From Antedon mediterranea (taxonomy: Eukaryota; Echinodermata; Crinoidea; Comatulida; Antedonidae): a DNA stretch of 64,000 nt. The stretch spans positions 625,001 through 689,000 of the forward strand of contig NC_092677.1 of assembly GCF_964355755.1 (NCBI RefSeq). Reading direction: 5' to 3'. Positions 10,454 through 23,031 of this stretch are shown in pieces. How positions within the stretch are numbered: the first letter of the stretch is position 1; each line of letters starts with the position of its first letter. The notes beneath the pieces are model-generated. The model ran no database searches and had not been told where the DNA came from. It worked only from the letters and a program-made list of their open reading frames with translations. Position numbers and translations under genes: made by a program.

Positions 10454-11199
10454 AGAAAATAAAAACAGAAAGTTCTCTAATTTAAAAGAAAGTACGTTTT
10501 CCAATCAGAAATTTAACTTTTGGTACTCAAATTGTGATGGTTTTCTAAATAAGAAGTCAGAGTTACTTTCCCGTTTGGTTTCAGAAAAAGTTGATTTTAT
10601 TGCATTGACAGAGATTTTACCAAAGCATTGTTTGTACCCGCCACTGATAAATGAATTTCGTGTCCAAGGTTACCAAGCATTTTTTTCGAATGAGGATTTT
10701 ACTTCTGGTCGTGGTGTTTTAATTTATGTCAGAAATGGAATTTCAGTTTCTCAAATTTTCTTTAAGAAGAATAAGTTTGTAGAGTCAGTTTGGGTTAGAG
10801 TAAAAGAAGTAAAAACGGATCTTTTATTAGGTTGTGTTTACCGTAGCCCGACTTGTAGTATGGATAATAATATCAAGCTGAACTCATTGTTCCGTGAAGT
10901 ATATAAATCATCTTTTTCTGATTTAATCGTTGTCGGCGATTTTAACTATAAAAGTATTAACTGGGAATTAAATTGTGTGTCTTCGGAAGATGGAGATTCC
11001 AGCAGAAGTTTCTTTGACACCATCAACGATCTATTTTTAATTCAACACGTTATGGAACCTACTAGATACAGAGAAGGCGAAACACCCAATGTTTTGGATC
11101 TGGTTTTTACAGACAAAGAGAATACTATAAATGGCATTATGCAGTCTCCACCACTGGGTAAAAGCGACCATATGATGTTACAATTTTCTTGTAAAGGAT
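10446..11199 (+). pseudogene. CR1-like ORF2: endonuclease domain
   Basis: The open frame overlaps the end of ORF1. The APE-type endonuclease starts with NFWYSNCDGFLNKKSE and LTE, continues with GRGVLIYVRNGI, VGDFNY and ends with the GKSDH catalytic block. The first expected Glu and Asp/His residues are present. A single-base shift near 11198-11206 breaks the frame before the linker. In an intact element this domain nicks target DNA and belongs to the same protein as the reverse transcriptase. Confidence 0.8.
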
Positions 11200-11205
11200 G
11201 ACAGA

Positions 11206-13365
11206 ATTGAACCAAATATTCGAAGTTACAGGCATGGTAACTATGATTTGCTGCGCGAGAAAATTGGTTTGGTAGATTGGGATGTGGTTTTCAATGACAA
11301 ATCAGGTATTCAATCGTGGGACGAATTCGAGCATATTCTTGCGAAGAATATTGATGAGTGTATCCCGATGAGGAAGGTTTGCCACGGAAGAAAACCTCTT
11401 TGGATGAACAAAAAAATTGAAAAGCAGATTGCCAAAAAAAATAAATGTTGGAAACAGTATGTAAAGGCCAAGAGAAAACAAAAAGTATGTGTGTCAGCAA
11501 AATGGTCGAAGTTTGTCCAAGTAAGAAATCAAACAGTAGATCTGATTCGATGTAGTAAATCTGACTTCGAAAATAAAATAGCAATTGAGATCAAATCTAA
11601 TGAAAAGTCTTTTTGGAGGTATCTCAGTTCTCAGATCAATATAAAGTCTGGTATACCCAACTTAACTGATAGTAATGGAGGCATGTGTCTGATGACAAGG
11701 ATAAGGCTGAGTTGCTAAACACGTTTTTTAGTAGTGTATTTGTCGATGAAAATTTTTCGAATGTACCGGCTGTTGATGACATTTCAGAGGATTTTTTTAT
11801 CTCAAGTTGACTTTCCTTGTGACGAAATCTTAAATATTTTATCAACGTTGAATATTACTAAAACAGCTGGACCTGATGGTATTCACCCACGCATCTTAGT
11901 CGAACTAAAGGATATCATTTGCTACCCCCTCCATATTATTTTTACGAAATTGTTTCAAGAAGGAGCCGTCCCTAATAGTTGGAAACGGGCTACAGTGGTA
12001 CCGATTTTTAAAAAAGGAGTGAAGTCTGACCCAAGCAACTATAGACCTGTGAGTTTAACTTCGGTAGTTGGTAAAATTATGGAGAGAATTATCAGGAAGG
12101 AATTATTGGACTTTCTTGAACATCACTCACTTATTTGTTATGAGCAATTTGGTTTCCGGCAAGGTCGTTCCTGTGCTTTACAATTACTTGATGTTCTTGA
12201 AAACTGGTTTTCTTATTTTGATAATCAGGATTGTTTTGATTGTATCTACCTTGACTACAAGAAGGCTTTCGATAGTGTGCCTCATCATAGACTCCTTCTG
12301 AAAATGAGTGCATTGGGTATTAGAGGTAAACTTCTAAACTGGTTTCAAGAATTTCTTAACGATAGACAACAACGGGTTAGTGTCAATGGATGTGTTTCAG
12401 ATTGGGCTGATGTTCGTAGTGGTATCCCGCAAGGAAGCGACGTTGGACCTGTTCTTTTCATTATGTTTATAAATGATTTACCTTCTGTTATTTCTTCCTC
12501 TGTACGCATGTTTGCAGATGATACTAAATTGTATAGAGTAGTTAACACTGTGAATGATGCTCAAGTCCTACAAGAAGATTTAGAGAAAGCATGTGACTGG
12601 TCTGACAAATGGCAATTACCTTTTAACGAGGGTAAGTGCAAAGTAATGCACTTTGGGATGAAAAACAACAAACATCTGTATGCCATGCGTGGTTTCTTAT
12701 TGAATGAAGTTGATCATGAAAAAGACCTCGGTGTTACTATTGACTCTAAACTTGTTTTTAATGTACATGTGGCAGATGTAGCAATGAGAGCAAATCGGAA
12801 GTTGGGCATGGTATATCGAGCTTTCAAGTTTTTAAATATGGATGGGTTTCTTCGTTTATATAAAGCTATTATTCGTCCGACCTTGGAATACTGCAACGTT
12901 GTTTTTAACTCGCTACATTGTAAGGAGGAAGACCTATTGGAAAAAGTCCAAGAACGTGCCACCAAGCTTATTTTTTCCATTCGTCATTTACCTTATTCAG
13001 AAAGGCTGAAAATTCTCAACCTACCTACTCTCGCATACAGAAGGCAAAAAGCTCATTTGATACAGATTTTTAAAATTTTACATGGAGTGGATAGTATTTC
13101 TGCTGATTCTTTTTTTGAGCGTGATGAAGATGTTAGAACACGTGGTCATTCTTTTAAATTAAAATTTAAGTTCTCACGCACAAATTGGATGAGGGACTCA
13201 TTTGGTCGAAAAGCTATTATATTATGGAATTCGTTATCGGAGGATGTAGTAGCTTCAAGATCAACCAATCAATTTAAGTCCGGTCTTGAACGGGCATGGT
13301 CCAACCACCCTCTTAAATTTGCGCCATATTCAAGAGTTGATATAATTATCAAGAGGGGCTTATAG
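11206..13365 (+). pseudogene. CR1-like ORF2: linker and reverse transcriptase
   Basis: The linker 11206-11690 is followed by two more frameshifts, near 11685 and in a T-run near 11795, before the main frame continues to the TAG/TAA region at 13365. Reverse transcriptase blocks in order: AGPDGIHPRIL, NYRPVSLTSVVGKIMERII, QFGFRQGRSC, YLDYKKAFDSVPH, GIPQGSDVGP and the catalytic MFADDT. The C-terminal region has NSLS and HPLKFAP. The order and wording fit CR1-clade enzymes. Confidence 0.85.
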
Positions 13366-13444
13366 GCATAGCCTAGCCTCGACTCCGGACCCAGCATTGC
13401 TGAGCTCCGGAAACAAGTAAACAAGCAAGTAAGTAAACAAGTAA

Positions 13445-13609
13445 ATGAGCGTATCCAAGTTTTCGTGAGATGCAGATATGTTTGTGTCGTCAGCAAATAA
13501 AACAAAAGATAACGAGTTTGAGCAATTAAATACATCGTTAATGTACAAAATAAAAAGTAGAGGCCCCAGAATTGAACCCTGTGGTACACCGCAATTTATA
13601 TCCATCAAA
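13445..13609 (-). pseudogene. X copy 1: reverse transcriptase palm fragment
   Basis: This short piece of X between the CR1-like and Y insertions encodes GVPQGSILGPLLFILY and the catalytic VLFADDTNISAS block on the minus strand. It joins in sequence order to 9399 on one side and 16460 on the other, as the uninterrupted copy at 25440-25993 shows. Confidence 0.85.
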
Positions 13610-14018
13610 TTCAATTCACATTTATTTACTCATCGTTTATAAATACAGTTTCATAGCATAAATGATGGCAAGGATCCTGCATAGAGAAGTTTACACTTCT
13701 GTTTTTGCAGGACACTTTTACATAAAACAATAAACACAACATAATAGATACAAAATAAAAAAAAAACATTTCCTATATACATTTTAGAGTTGTTCATCAT
13801 CAAAAAGCGATACTGTTTTTCTAACATGATTATTTATACATTTTGTCTTAAAAAAGAAGATATTCAGTTTATTACTTCCAGTATACATGTGGATTCTTTC
13901 TATATATATTATAGCAAAAGTATGAATACATATAATATAAAACAGGCTATGTGTGTACACTTGCACACACCAACACAAATGCATAATATATGCATCTATA
14001 TTTTATGAGTGAAGCATT

Positions 14019-15980
14019 TTAAGTTCTGTAATTCGATAAAATGTCTCTTTTTACATATTTTTTTAGTATTTTATAATTTTTGTTAACAATATCTAAGTGA
14101 TTTCTACAGAGCTCGTTCCATAGTTTTGGTCCGTGAATACTGATAAAATGTTGACCAGACGTTAACCTAGAGTATGGTTGTTTTACGCTACAAATATTTC
14201 GAAGATTATGGGTAGTATTTTCGTTTCTTTTGAATATCATTTGGATTCGTCTGGGTAAAACATTGCTTTTAATCTGGGCCATGAAACCTAGGACGGTAAC
14301 TCTGTTGATATCTTGTATGTTAAGTATATTTAATTGCTTAAACAGTGGCTCAGAATGTTGCCATGGCTTTTTAAATAAAATTATTCTAGCAGCCTTTTTC
14401 TGGAGTTTAAGAAGGGATTCTAGTGTACTATCATATGTACTGCCCCAAATAATGTTTCCATACTGAAGGTGCGGTAGAATTAATGTATTATACAAATTTG
14501 TTAAAATATAATTAGGAAAAAAATGTCTAGTTTTTATCAATATTCCAATAGACCTAGCGGTTTTTTTGCTAATAAGCCTTATATGATTTTTCCAGCAAAG
14601 GTTCTCATTTATTACAACCCCAAGAAATGTTAAATTTTTTTGTTGTTCTAAAGTAATGTTATTCATTTTCAATTCAATGTTGGTTGTAATAATACGCCTT
14701 TGGGCAGTTTTAAAGATTACGTAATTTGTTTTGCTGGTGTTTAATAAAAGTTTATTAGCTTTGAACCACATATTAATTCTATCTAGTTCCACATTCATAG
14801 TGTTTGCCAATGCGTTCAGGTTTTTTCCACACTTGAATCCTGTTGTATCATCGGCAAAGCTAATTAATTCAATTTGTGTACTTGAGTTACATATATCGTT
14901 TACATATACAAGAAACAACAAAGGTCCCAAAACGGACCCTTGTGGAACACCAATACTAGTCTCCGTAATATTAGACGAAGTACCATTTATAAAAACATAT
15001 TGCTTTCGTGATTTTAAGTAGTTACTGAACCATTTTAGTGTAACACCTCTTATACCATAGTGGAATAGCTTGTTCAGTAATATACTGTGGTCAATAATAT
15101 CAAATGTCTTTGACAGATCCATAAATGTGGCAATTACGAACTCTTTGTTTTCAAATGCCTTTAGTATTTTGTGGATCAGATCAATTATAGCGTGGGAGGT
15201 TGAATGATTGTTTCGGAAGCCGTATTGCCAATCATTTAGTATATTGTAAGTTTTAAAGTAATTATACAATCTGGAATGGACTATCTTTTCAAAGATTTTA
15301 GAGAAAATTGGTAGTAGTGATATCGGGCGATAATTCGAGGCTAAATGACGGTCCCCTTTTTTGTATATGGGAATTACTTTTGCAATTTTTATCTGTTCCG
15401 GTATTGAGCCGGAGTGAAGAGATACGTTAAATATATAAGTCAAGGGCTTTACAATAGCATCACCAACTGCCTTGACTAACTTTGGTGAAATATCATCAAA
15501 ACCAGGTGTTTTGTTTGCATCAAGTGATTGAATCACTTTTAACACTTCCTCCTCATTTACATGGTAGAAAAACATAGAGTTACTTTGCCTGTTTAGCAGG
15601 TAATCAGAGTATTGTGCCGTTGATGGCTCAATACTGTCTCGTACCTTGAGACCAACATTAATAAAATAATCGTTAATGTGGTTTGCAATAGGCTCACAAC
15701 CCTCTATGAGTTTGTCACCAGATGTAAAAGTGGATGGAACATTATTTTTGCCTCCACCTGGATTTATAATATCATTTATAATATTCCATGTTTTTTTTTT
15801 ATTTCCTTTAGTATTGTTAAAAACATTTTCATAATATGATTTCTTTGCCTTTTTGCATGTACGCATAAATGACTTATTAAACTCTTTATAAATATCCTTA
15901 TTTTTAGACGAGGGATGTTTTATAAATTTGTTGTACAACACATGTTTTCTTTTGCTAGACTTTAAGAGTCTTGAGCTCAT
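14019..15980 (-). CDS. Family Y reverse transcriptase, intact frame (repeat unit 1)
   Basis: 653 codons open from MSSRLLKSSK to the end. Blocks: TPGFDDISPKLVKAV, NYRPISLLPIFSKIFEKI, YGFRNNHSTSHAI, ATFMDLSKTFDIIDH, GVPQGSVLGPLLFLVY, FADDTTGF (catalytic), then a C-terminal GPKLWNEL block. It is the longest undamaged transposon frame in the window. Its start is not a real protein start: in an intact element it follows the endonuclease, which lies in another frame at 15977-16459 because of a base change in a T-run near 16021-16036. Confidence 0.85.
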   Translation of the reverse strand: MSSRLLKSSKRKHVLYNKFIKHPSSKNKDIYKEFNKSFMRTCKKAKKSYYENVFNNTKGNKKKTWNIINDIINPGGGKNNVPSTFTSGDKLIEGCEPIANHINDYFINVGLKVRDSIEPSTAQYSDYLLNRQSNSMFFYHVNEEEVLKVIQSLDANKTPGFDDISPKLVKAVGDAIVKPLTYIFNVSLHSGSIPEQIKIAKVIPIYKKGDRHLASNYRPISLLPIFSKIFEKIVHSRLYNYFKTYNILNDWQYGFRNNHSTSHAIIDLIHKILKAFENKEFVIATFMDLSKTFDIIDHSILLNKLFHYGIRGVTLKWFSNYLKSRKQYVFINGTSSNITETSIGVPQGSVLGPLLFLVYVNDICNSSTQIELISFADDTTGFKCGKNLNALANTMNVELDRINMWFKANKLLLNTSKTNYVIFKTAQRRIITTNIELKMNNITLEQQKNLTFLGVVINENLCWKNHIRLISKKTARSIGILIKTRHFFPNYILTNLYNTLILPHLQYGNIIWGSTYDSTLESLLKLQKKAARIILFKKPWQHSEPLFKQLNILNIQDINRVTVLGFMAQIKSNVLPRRIQMIFKRNENTTHNLRNICSVKQPYSRLTSGQHFISIHGPKLWNELCRNHLDIVNKNYKILKKYVKRDILSNYRT

Positions 15981-16459
15981 CCATGGTTGTTTGAACTTTT
16001 TATACTTTTTGTGATTTTCTTGAACTTTTTTTTTTTCAAGTTTTTATTATATAATTTTTTGAAAGTGTTGATAAAAGCATTGTAAGCATCATCAGCGTTT
16101 GTCCTTACATATACATCAGCCCAATCAACAGGTAATAAGTCATTATATAGTTTATTTATATTTCTTTCGTTTATTGCATATTTATGAGGTTCTATATTAC
16201 CGGTTTTTACTTTAATATGTTTGTCGGGCACGGAGTGGATAATTTGGTATACCGGTAAATGATCAGATATGTCTGAGATTAGTATACCAGATAACATTTG
16301 TTCAGAAAGTGTATTGGAGAAAATGTTATCAATTAATGAAGATGTGTTGTTTTGTATTCTAGTGGGTCTTGAAATCGATGGGTAGTAGGAATGCGACATC
16401 ATTACTTCTAGAAAATTATTTACAAAATCAGTCGATGCATGCTTAAGTAAATTAATGTT
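15977..16459 (-). pseudogene. Family Y endonuclease C-terminal fragment (repeat unit 1)
   Basis: About 160 residues: SRPTRIQNNTSSLIDNIFSN, then ISDHLPVYQIIH (the Ser-Asp-His catalytic end of APE endonucleases), then a lysine-rich linker. The N-terminal half is missing because the element is 5'-truncated. The frame is out of register with the reverse transcriptase. Confidence 0.75.
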
Positions 16460-16844
16460 AAACACGAACTTGTGTTATCAATAGACGTAAATTGTTTCCT
16501 TCCACTAATATAGTTTCTAAACCATTTAAGAGCCGTGCCTGTTATGCCATAGTGTTCCAATTTTTTAAGAAGTATATCATGGTTGATGGTGTCAAACGCT
16601 TTTGACAAATCAATAAATATTCCGATGGTATTTTTTTTCTTATCAAGCGCATCGGTTATTCGTTCAACCAGATCTATAACGGCCATAAATCAGTTTATTA
16701 CTTCCAGTATACATGTGGATTCTTTCTATATATATTATAGCAAAAGTATGAATACATATAATATAAAACAGGCTATGTGTGTACACTTGCACACACCAAC
16801 ACAAATGCATAATATATGCATCTATATTTTATGAGTGAAGCATT

Positions 16845-18807
16845 TTAAGTTCTGTAATTCGATAAAATGTCTCTTTTTACATATTTTTTTAGTATTTTAT
16901 AATTTTTGTTAACAATATCTAAGTGATTTCTACAGAGCTCGTTCCATAGTTTCGGTCCGTGAATACTGATAAAATGTTGACCAGACGTTAACCTAGAGTA
17001 TGGTAGTTTTACGCTACAAATATTTCGAAGATTATGGGTAGTATTTTCGTTTCTTTTGAATATCATTTGGATTCGTCTGGGTAAAACATTGCTTTTAATC
17101 TGGGCCATGAAACCTAGGACGGTAACTCTGTTGATATCTTGTATGTTAAGTATATTTAATTGCTTAAACAGTGGCTCAGAATGTTGCCATGGCTTTTTAA
17201 ATAAAATTATTCTAGCAGCCTTTTTCTGGAGTTTAAGAAGGGATTCTAGTGTACTATCATATGTACTGCCCCAAATAATGTTTCCATACTGAAGGTGCGG
17301 TAGAATTAATGTATTATACAAATTTGTTAAAATATAATTAGGAAAAAAATGTCTAGTTTTTATCAATATTCCAATAGACCTAGCGGTTTTTTTGCTAATA
17401 AGCCTTATATGATTTTTCCAGCAAAGGTTCTCATTTATTACAACCCCAAGAAATGTTAAATTTTTTTGTTGTTCTAAAGTAATGTTATTCATTTTCAATT
17501 CAATGTTGGTTGTAATAATACGCCTTTGGGCAGTTTTAAAGATTACGTAATTTGTTTTGCTGGTGTTTAATAAAAGTTTATTAGCTTTGAACCACATATT
17601 AATTCTATCTAGTTCCACATTCATAGTGTTTGCCAATGCGTTCAGGTTTTTTCCACACTTGAATCCTGTTGTATCATCGGCAAAGCTAATTAATTCAATT
17701 TGTGTACTTGAGTTACATATATCGTTTACATATACAAGAAACAACAAAGGTCCCAAAACGGACCCTTGTGGAACACCAATACTAGTCTCCGTAATATTAG
17801 ACGAAGTACCATTTATAAAAACATATTGCTTTCGTGATTTTAAGTAGTTACTGAACCATTTTAGTGTAACACCTCTTATACCATAGTGGAATAGCTTGTT
17901 CAGTAATATACTGTGGTCAATAATATCAAATGTCTTTGACAGATCCATAAATGTGGCAATTACGAACTCTTTGTTTTCAAATGCCTTTAGTATTTTGTGG
18001 ATCAGATCAATTATAGCGTGGGAGGTTGAATGATTGTTTCGGAAGCCGTATTGCCAATCATTTAGTATATTGTAAGTTTTAAAGTAATTATACAATCTGG
18101 AATGGACTATCTTTTCAAAGATTTTAGAGAAAATTGGTAGTAGTGATATCGGGCGATAATTCGAGGCTAAATGACGGTCCCCTTTTTTGTATATGGGAAT
18201 TACTTTTGCAATTTTTATCTGTTCCGGTATTGAGCCGGAGTGAAGAGATACGTTAAATATATAAGTCAAGGGCTTTACAATAGCATCACCAACTGCCTTG
18301 ACTAACTTTGGTGAAATATCATCAAAACCAGGTGTTTTGTTTGCATCAAGTGATTGAATCACTTTTAACACTTCCTCCTCATTTACATGGTAGAAAAACA
18401 TAGAGTTACTTTGCCTGTTTAGCAGGTAATCAGAGTATTGTGCCGTTGATGGCTCAATACTGTCCCGTACCTTGAGACCAACATTAATAAAATAATCGTT
18501 AATGTGGTTTGCAATAGGCTCACAACCCTCTATGAGTTTGTCACCAGATGTAAAAGTGGATGGAACATTATTTTTGCCTCCACCTGGATTTATAATATCA
18601 TTTATAATATTCCATGTTTTTTTTTTTATTTCCTTTAGTATTGTTAAAAACATTTTCATAATATGATTTCTTTGCCTTTTTGCATGTACGCATAAATGAC
18701 TTATTAAACTCTTTATAAATATCCTTATTTTTAGACGAGGGATGTTTTATAAATTTGTTGTACAACACATGTTTTCTTTTGCTAGACTTTAAGAGTCTTG
18801 AGCTCAT
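16845..18807 (-). pseudogene. Family Y reverse transcriptase, repeat unit 2 (frameshifted)
   Basis: Nearly identical to 14019-15980, but an 11-T run near 18617-18627 shifts the frame between 18598-18807 (N-terminal 69 codons) and 16845-18659 (604 codons). All catalytic blocks are present in the longer part, including FADDT. The matching endonuclease fragment is at 18804-19286. Confidence 0.85.
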
Positions 18808-19671
18808 CCATGGTTGTTTGAACTTTTTATACTTTTTGTGATTTTCTTGAACTTTTTTTTTTTCAAGTTTTTATTATATAATTTTTTGAAAGTGTTGATA
18901 AAAGCATTGTAAGCATCATCAGCGTTTGTCCTTACATATACATCAGCCCAATCAACAGGTAATAAGTCATTATATAGTTTATTTATATTTCTTTCGTTTA
19001 TTGCATATTTATGAGGTTCTATATTACCGGTTTTTACTTTAATATGTTTGTCGGGCACGGAGTGGATAATTTGGTATACCGGTAAATGATCAGATATGTC
19101 TGAGATTAGTATACCAGATAACATTTGTTCAGAAAGTGTATTGGAGAAAATGTTATCAATTAATGAAGATGTGTTGTTTTGTATTCTAGTGGGTCTTGAA
19201 ATCGATGGGTAGTAGGAATGCGACATCATTACTTCTAGAAAATTATTTACAAAATCAGTCGATGCATGCTTAAGTAAATTAATGTTAAACACGAACTTGT
19301 GTTATCAATAGACGTAAATTGTTTCCTTCCACTAATATAGTTTCTAAACCATTTAAGAGCCGTGCCTGTTATGCCATAGTGTTCCAATTTTTTAAGAAGT
19401 ATATCATGGTTGATGGTGTCAAACGCTTTTGACAAATCAATAAATATTCCGATGGTATTTTTTTTCTTATCAAGCGCATCGGTTATTCGTTCAACCAGAT
19501 CTATAACGGCCATAAATCAGTTTATTACTTCCAGTATACATGTGGATTCTTTCTATATATATTATAGCAAAAGTATGAATACATATAATATAAAACAGGC
19601 TATGTGTGTACACTTGCACACACCAACACAAATGCATAATATATGCATCTATATTTTATGAGTGAAGCATT

Positions 19672-21634
19672 TTAAGTTCTGTAATTCGATAAAATGTCTC
19701 TTTTTACATATTTTTTTAGTATTTTATAATTTTTGTTAACAATATCTAAGTGATTTCTACAGAGCTCGTTCCATAGTTTCGGTCCGTGAATACTGATAAA
19801 ATGTTGACCAGACGTTAACCTAGAGTATGGTAGTTTTACGCTACAAATATTTCGAAGATTATGGGTAGTATTTTCGTTTCTTTTGAATATCATTTGGATT
19901 CGTTTGGGTAAAACATTGCTTTTAATCTGGGCCATGAAACCTAGGACGGTAACTCTGTTGATATCTTGTATGTTAAGTATATTTAATTGCTTAAACAGTG
20001 GCTCAGAATGTTGCCATGGCTTTTTAAATAAAATTATTCTAGCAGCCTTTTTCTGGAGTTTAAGAAGGGATTCTAGTGTACTATCATATGTACTGCCCCA
20101 AATAATGTTTCCATACTGAAGGTGCGGTAGAATTAATGTATTATACAAATTTGTTAAAATATAATTAGGAAAAAAATGTCTAGTTTTTATCAATATTCCA
20201 ATAGACCTAGCGGTTTTTTTGCTAATAAGCCTTATATGATTTTTCCAGCAAAGGTTCTCATTTATTACAACCCCAAGAAATGTTAAATTTTTTTGTTGTT
20301 CTAAAGTAATGTTATTCATTTTCAATTCAATGTTGGTTGTAATAATACGCCTTTGGGCAGTTTTAAAGATTACGTAATTTGTTTTGCTGGTGTTTAATAA
20401 AAGTTTATTAGCTTTGAACCACATATTAATTCTATCTAGTTCCACATTCATAGTGTTTGCCAATGCGTTCAGGTTTTTTCCACACTTGAATCCTGTTGTA
20501 TCATCGGCAAAGCTAATTAATTCAATTTGTGTACTTGAGTTACATATATCGTTTACATATACAAGAAACAACAAAGGTCCCAAAACGGACCCTTGTGGAA
20601 CACCAATACTAGTCTCCGTAATATTAGACGAAGTACCATTTATAAAAACATATTGCTTTCGTGATTTTAAGTAGTTACTGAACCATTTTAGTGTAACACC
20701 TCTTATACCATAGTGGAATAGCTTGTTCAGTAATATACTGTGGTCAATAATATCAAATGTCTTTGACAGATCCATAAATGTGGCAATTACGAACTCTTTG
20801 TTTTCAAATGCCTTTAGTATTTTGTGGATCAGATCAATTATAGCGTGGGAGGTTGAATGATTGTTTCGGAAGCCGTATTGCCAATCATTTAGTATATTGT
20901 AAGTTTTAAAGTAATTATACAATCTGGAATGGACTATCTTTTCAAAGATTTTAGAGAAAATTGGTAGTAGTGATATCGGGCGATAATTCGAGGCTAAATG
21001 ACGGTCCCCTTTTTTGTATATGGGAATTACTTTTGCAATTTTTATCTGTTCCGGTATTGAGCCGGAGTGAAGAGATACGTTAAATATATAAGTCAAGGGC
21101 TTTACAATAGCATCACCAACTGCCTTGACTAACTTTGGTGAAATATCATCAAAACCAGGTGTTTTGTTTGCATCAAGTGATTGAATCACTTTTAACACTT
21201 CCTCCTCATTTACATGGTAGAAAAACATAGAGTTACTTTGCCTGTTTAGCAGGTAATCAGAGTATTGTGCCGTTGATGGCTCAATACTGTCCCGTACCTT
21301 GAGACCAACATTAATAAAATAATCGTTAATGTGGTTTGCAATAGGCTCACAACCCTCTATGAGTTTGTCACCAGATGTAAAAGTGGATGGAACATTATTT
21401 TTGCCTCCACCTGGATTTATAATATCATTTATAATATTCCATGTTTTTTTTTTTATTTCCTTTAGTATTGTTAAAAACATTTTCATAATATGATTTCTTT
21501 GCCTTTTTGCATGTACGCATAAATGACTTATTAAACTCTTTATAAATATCCTTATTTTTAGACGAGGGATGTTTTATAAATTTGTTGTACAACACATGTT
21601 TTCTTTTGCTAGACTTTAAGAGTCTTGAGCTCAT
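19672..21634 (-). pseudogene. Family Y reverse transcriptase, repeat unit 3 (frameshifted)
   Basis: It has the same break as unit 2: 21425-21634 and 19672-21486 are in different frames. It differs from unit 2 at few positions, for example one Arg to Lys change in the C-terminal region. The endonuclease fragment follows at 21631-22113, with one Ser to Leu change just before the Asp of the DISDHLP block. Confidence 0.85.
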
Positions 21635-22113
21635 CCATGGTTGTTTGAACTTTTTATACTTTTTGTGATTTTCTTGAACTTTTTTTTTTTCAAGTTTTTA
21701 TTATATAATTTTTTGAAAGTGTTGATAAAAGCATTGTAAGCATCATCAGCGTTTGTCCTTACATATACATCAGCCCAATCAACAGGTAATAAGTCATTAT
21801 ATAGTTTATTTATATTTCTTTCGTTTATTGCATATTTATGAGGTTCTATATTACCGGTTTTTACTTTAATATGTTTGTCGGGCACGGAGTGGATAATTTG
21901 GTATACCGGTAAATGATCAGATATGTCTAAGATTAGTATACCAGATAACATTTGTTCAGAAAGTGTATTGGAGAAAATGTTATCAATTAATGAAGATGTG
22001 TTGTTTTGTATTCTAGTGGGTCTTGAAATCGATGGGTAGTAGGAATGCGACATCATTACTTCTAGAAAATTATTTACAAAATCAGTCGATGCATGCTTAA
22101 GTAAATTAATGTT

Positions 22114-22986
22114 AAACACGAACTTGTGTTATCAATAGACGTAAATTGTTTCCTTCCACTAATATAGTTTCTAAACCATTTAAGGGCCGTGCCTGTTATG
22201 CCATAGTGTTCCAATTTTTTAAGAAGTATATCATGGTTGATGGTGTCAAACGCTTTTGACAAATCAATAAATATTCCGATGGTATTTTTTTTCTTATCAA
22301 GCGCATCGGTTATTCGTTCAACCAGATCTATAACGGCCATAAAAGTAGAACTGTTTTTTCTGAAACCATATTGTGCATTATTAAGGATGTTAAACTTTGT
22401 GATATAATTATTTACTCTAATTTGAACAATTTTTTCAAGAATTTTTGAAGCGGTAGGCAGAATAGAGATCGGCCTATAATTACTGACGTCACTTTTATTG
22501 CCAGATTTAAAAATTGGAACTACTCTAGCTACTTTCATACTATCAGGGACCATGCCTGTCTCAAGAGAGAGGTTAAAGATATGTACAAGAGGAGATGCCA
22601 CAGCAGCAATAATATGTTTTAGAATGCGATTACTTAAGTTATCAACACCTTCTGAATTTGAATTTTTGATTTGACTAACTATTTCAATGACCTCTTCTTC
22701 ATTCGTAGGATTGAAAAATATGGATTGGGATTGACTCTCTTTCATATATTGTTTAAAGTCAGAATTGTTTACATTTGGTATTTTGTTTGCTAATTCATTT
22801 CCAATGTTGGAGAAGAAGTTATTAAAAGCGTCAGACATACCTTTTGGATCACATACCAAAGTTTTATTACTATGGTTAATTACCTCATTTGGCTTAACAC
22901 TCGATTTTTTTCTATTTAGAACTTCATTTAAAACTGTCCATGTTTGCTTTGAATCGTGTCGAGCTGCATCCAGTTTTTTGGAATGA
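22114..22986 (-). pseudogene. X copy 1: N-terminal half of the reverse transcriptase
   Basis: Minus-strand frame with SEGVDNLSNRILKHI, NYRPISILPTASKILEKI, AQYGFRKNSSTFMAVI and [16 protein letters not shown]. It ends where family Y was inserted. Upstream, near 22990-23035, a frame change separates it from the endonuclease part at 23032-24198. Confidence 0.85.
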
Positions 22987-23031
22987 TATTGTTTTTTTCC
23001 GAATTCTAATTAAATGAGTTAATTTATTTTT

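Larger units (their letters stand above)
9400..13444 (+). mobile_element. Full-length CR1-like LINE inserted in X copy 1
   Basis: A 4,045 bp element lies on the plus strand between copies of ATGAG (9395-9399 and 13445-13449). The intact target sequence is seen near 25826. It has a 5' untranslated region, ORF1 with a PHD-type finger, ORF2 with endonuclease and reverse transcriptase, and a short 3' region ending in an AAGTAAAC-type repeat (about 13420-13444). A PHD-finger ORF1 and microsatellite tail fit the CR1 group. Three frameshifts in ORF2 make it inactive. Confidence 0.85.
13610..16459 (-). mobile_element. LINE family Y, 5'-truncated
   Basis: 2,850 bp on the minus strand, inserted in X copy 1 at ATCAAA/CACGAAC; the filled site is proven by the uninterrupted sequence near 25985-26000. 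Only AAA is shared by the flanks. The element starts inside the endonuclease domain and ends to the left in a TGAATTGAA-type 3' end. Positions 13864-16459 belong to the tandemly triplicated segment. Confidence 0.8.
13864..22343. repeat. Tandem triplication of a 2.83 kb LINE segment
   Basis: Three head-to-tail units at about 13864-16689, 16690-19516 and 19517-22343 (offsets 2826 and 2827). Each contains family Y without its last 254 bp plus 230 bp of X copy 1. The junction GGCCATAAA then TCAGTTTATT occurs twice (near 16690 and 19517); the third unit runs on into X at 22344. Units differ at few bases. Units 2 and 3 share variants that unit 1 lacks, including 11 instead of 10 T in a run, which breaks their reverse transcriptase frame. 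Confidence 0.9.

Noticed and set aside
14230-14466. Plus-strand frames repeated at 17056 and 19883
   Set aside because: Antisense shadows of the family Y reverse transcriptase in the three repeat units.
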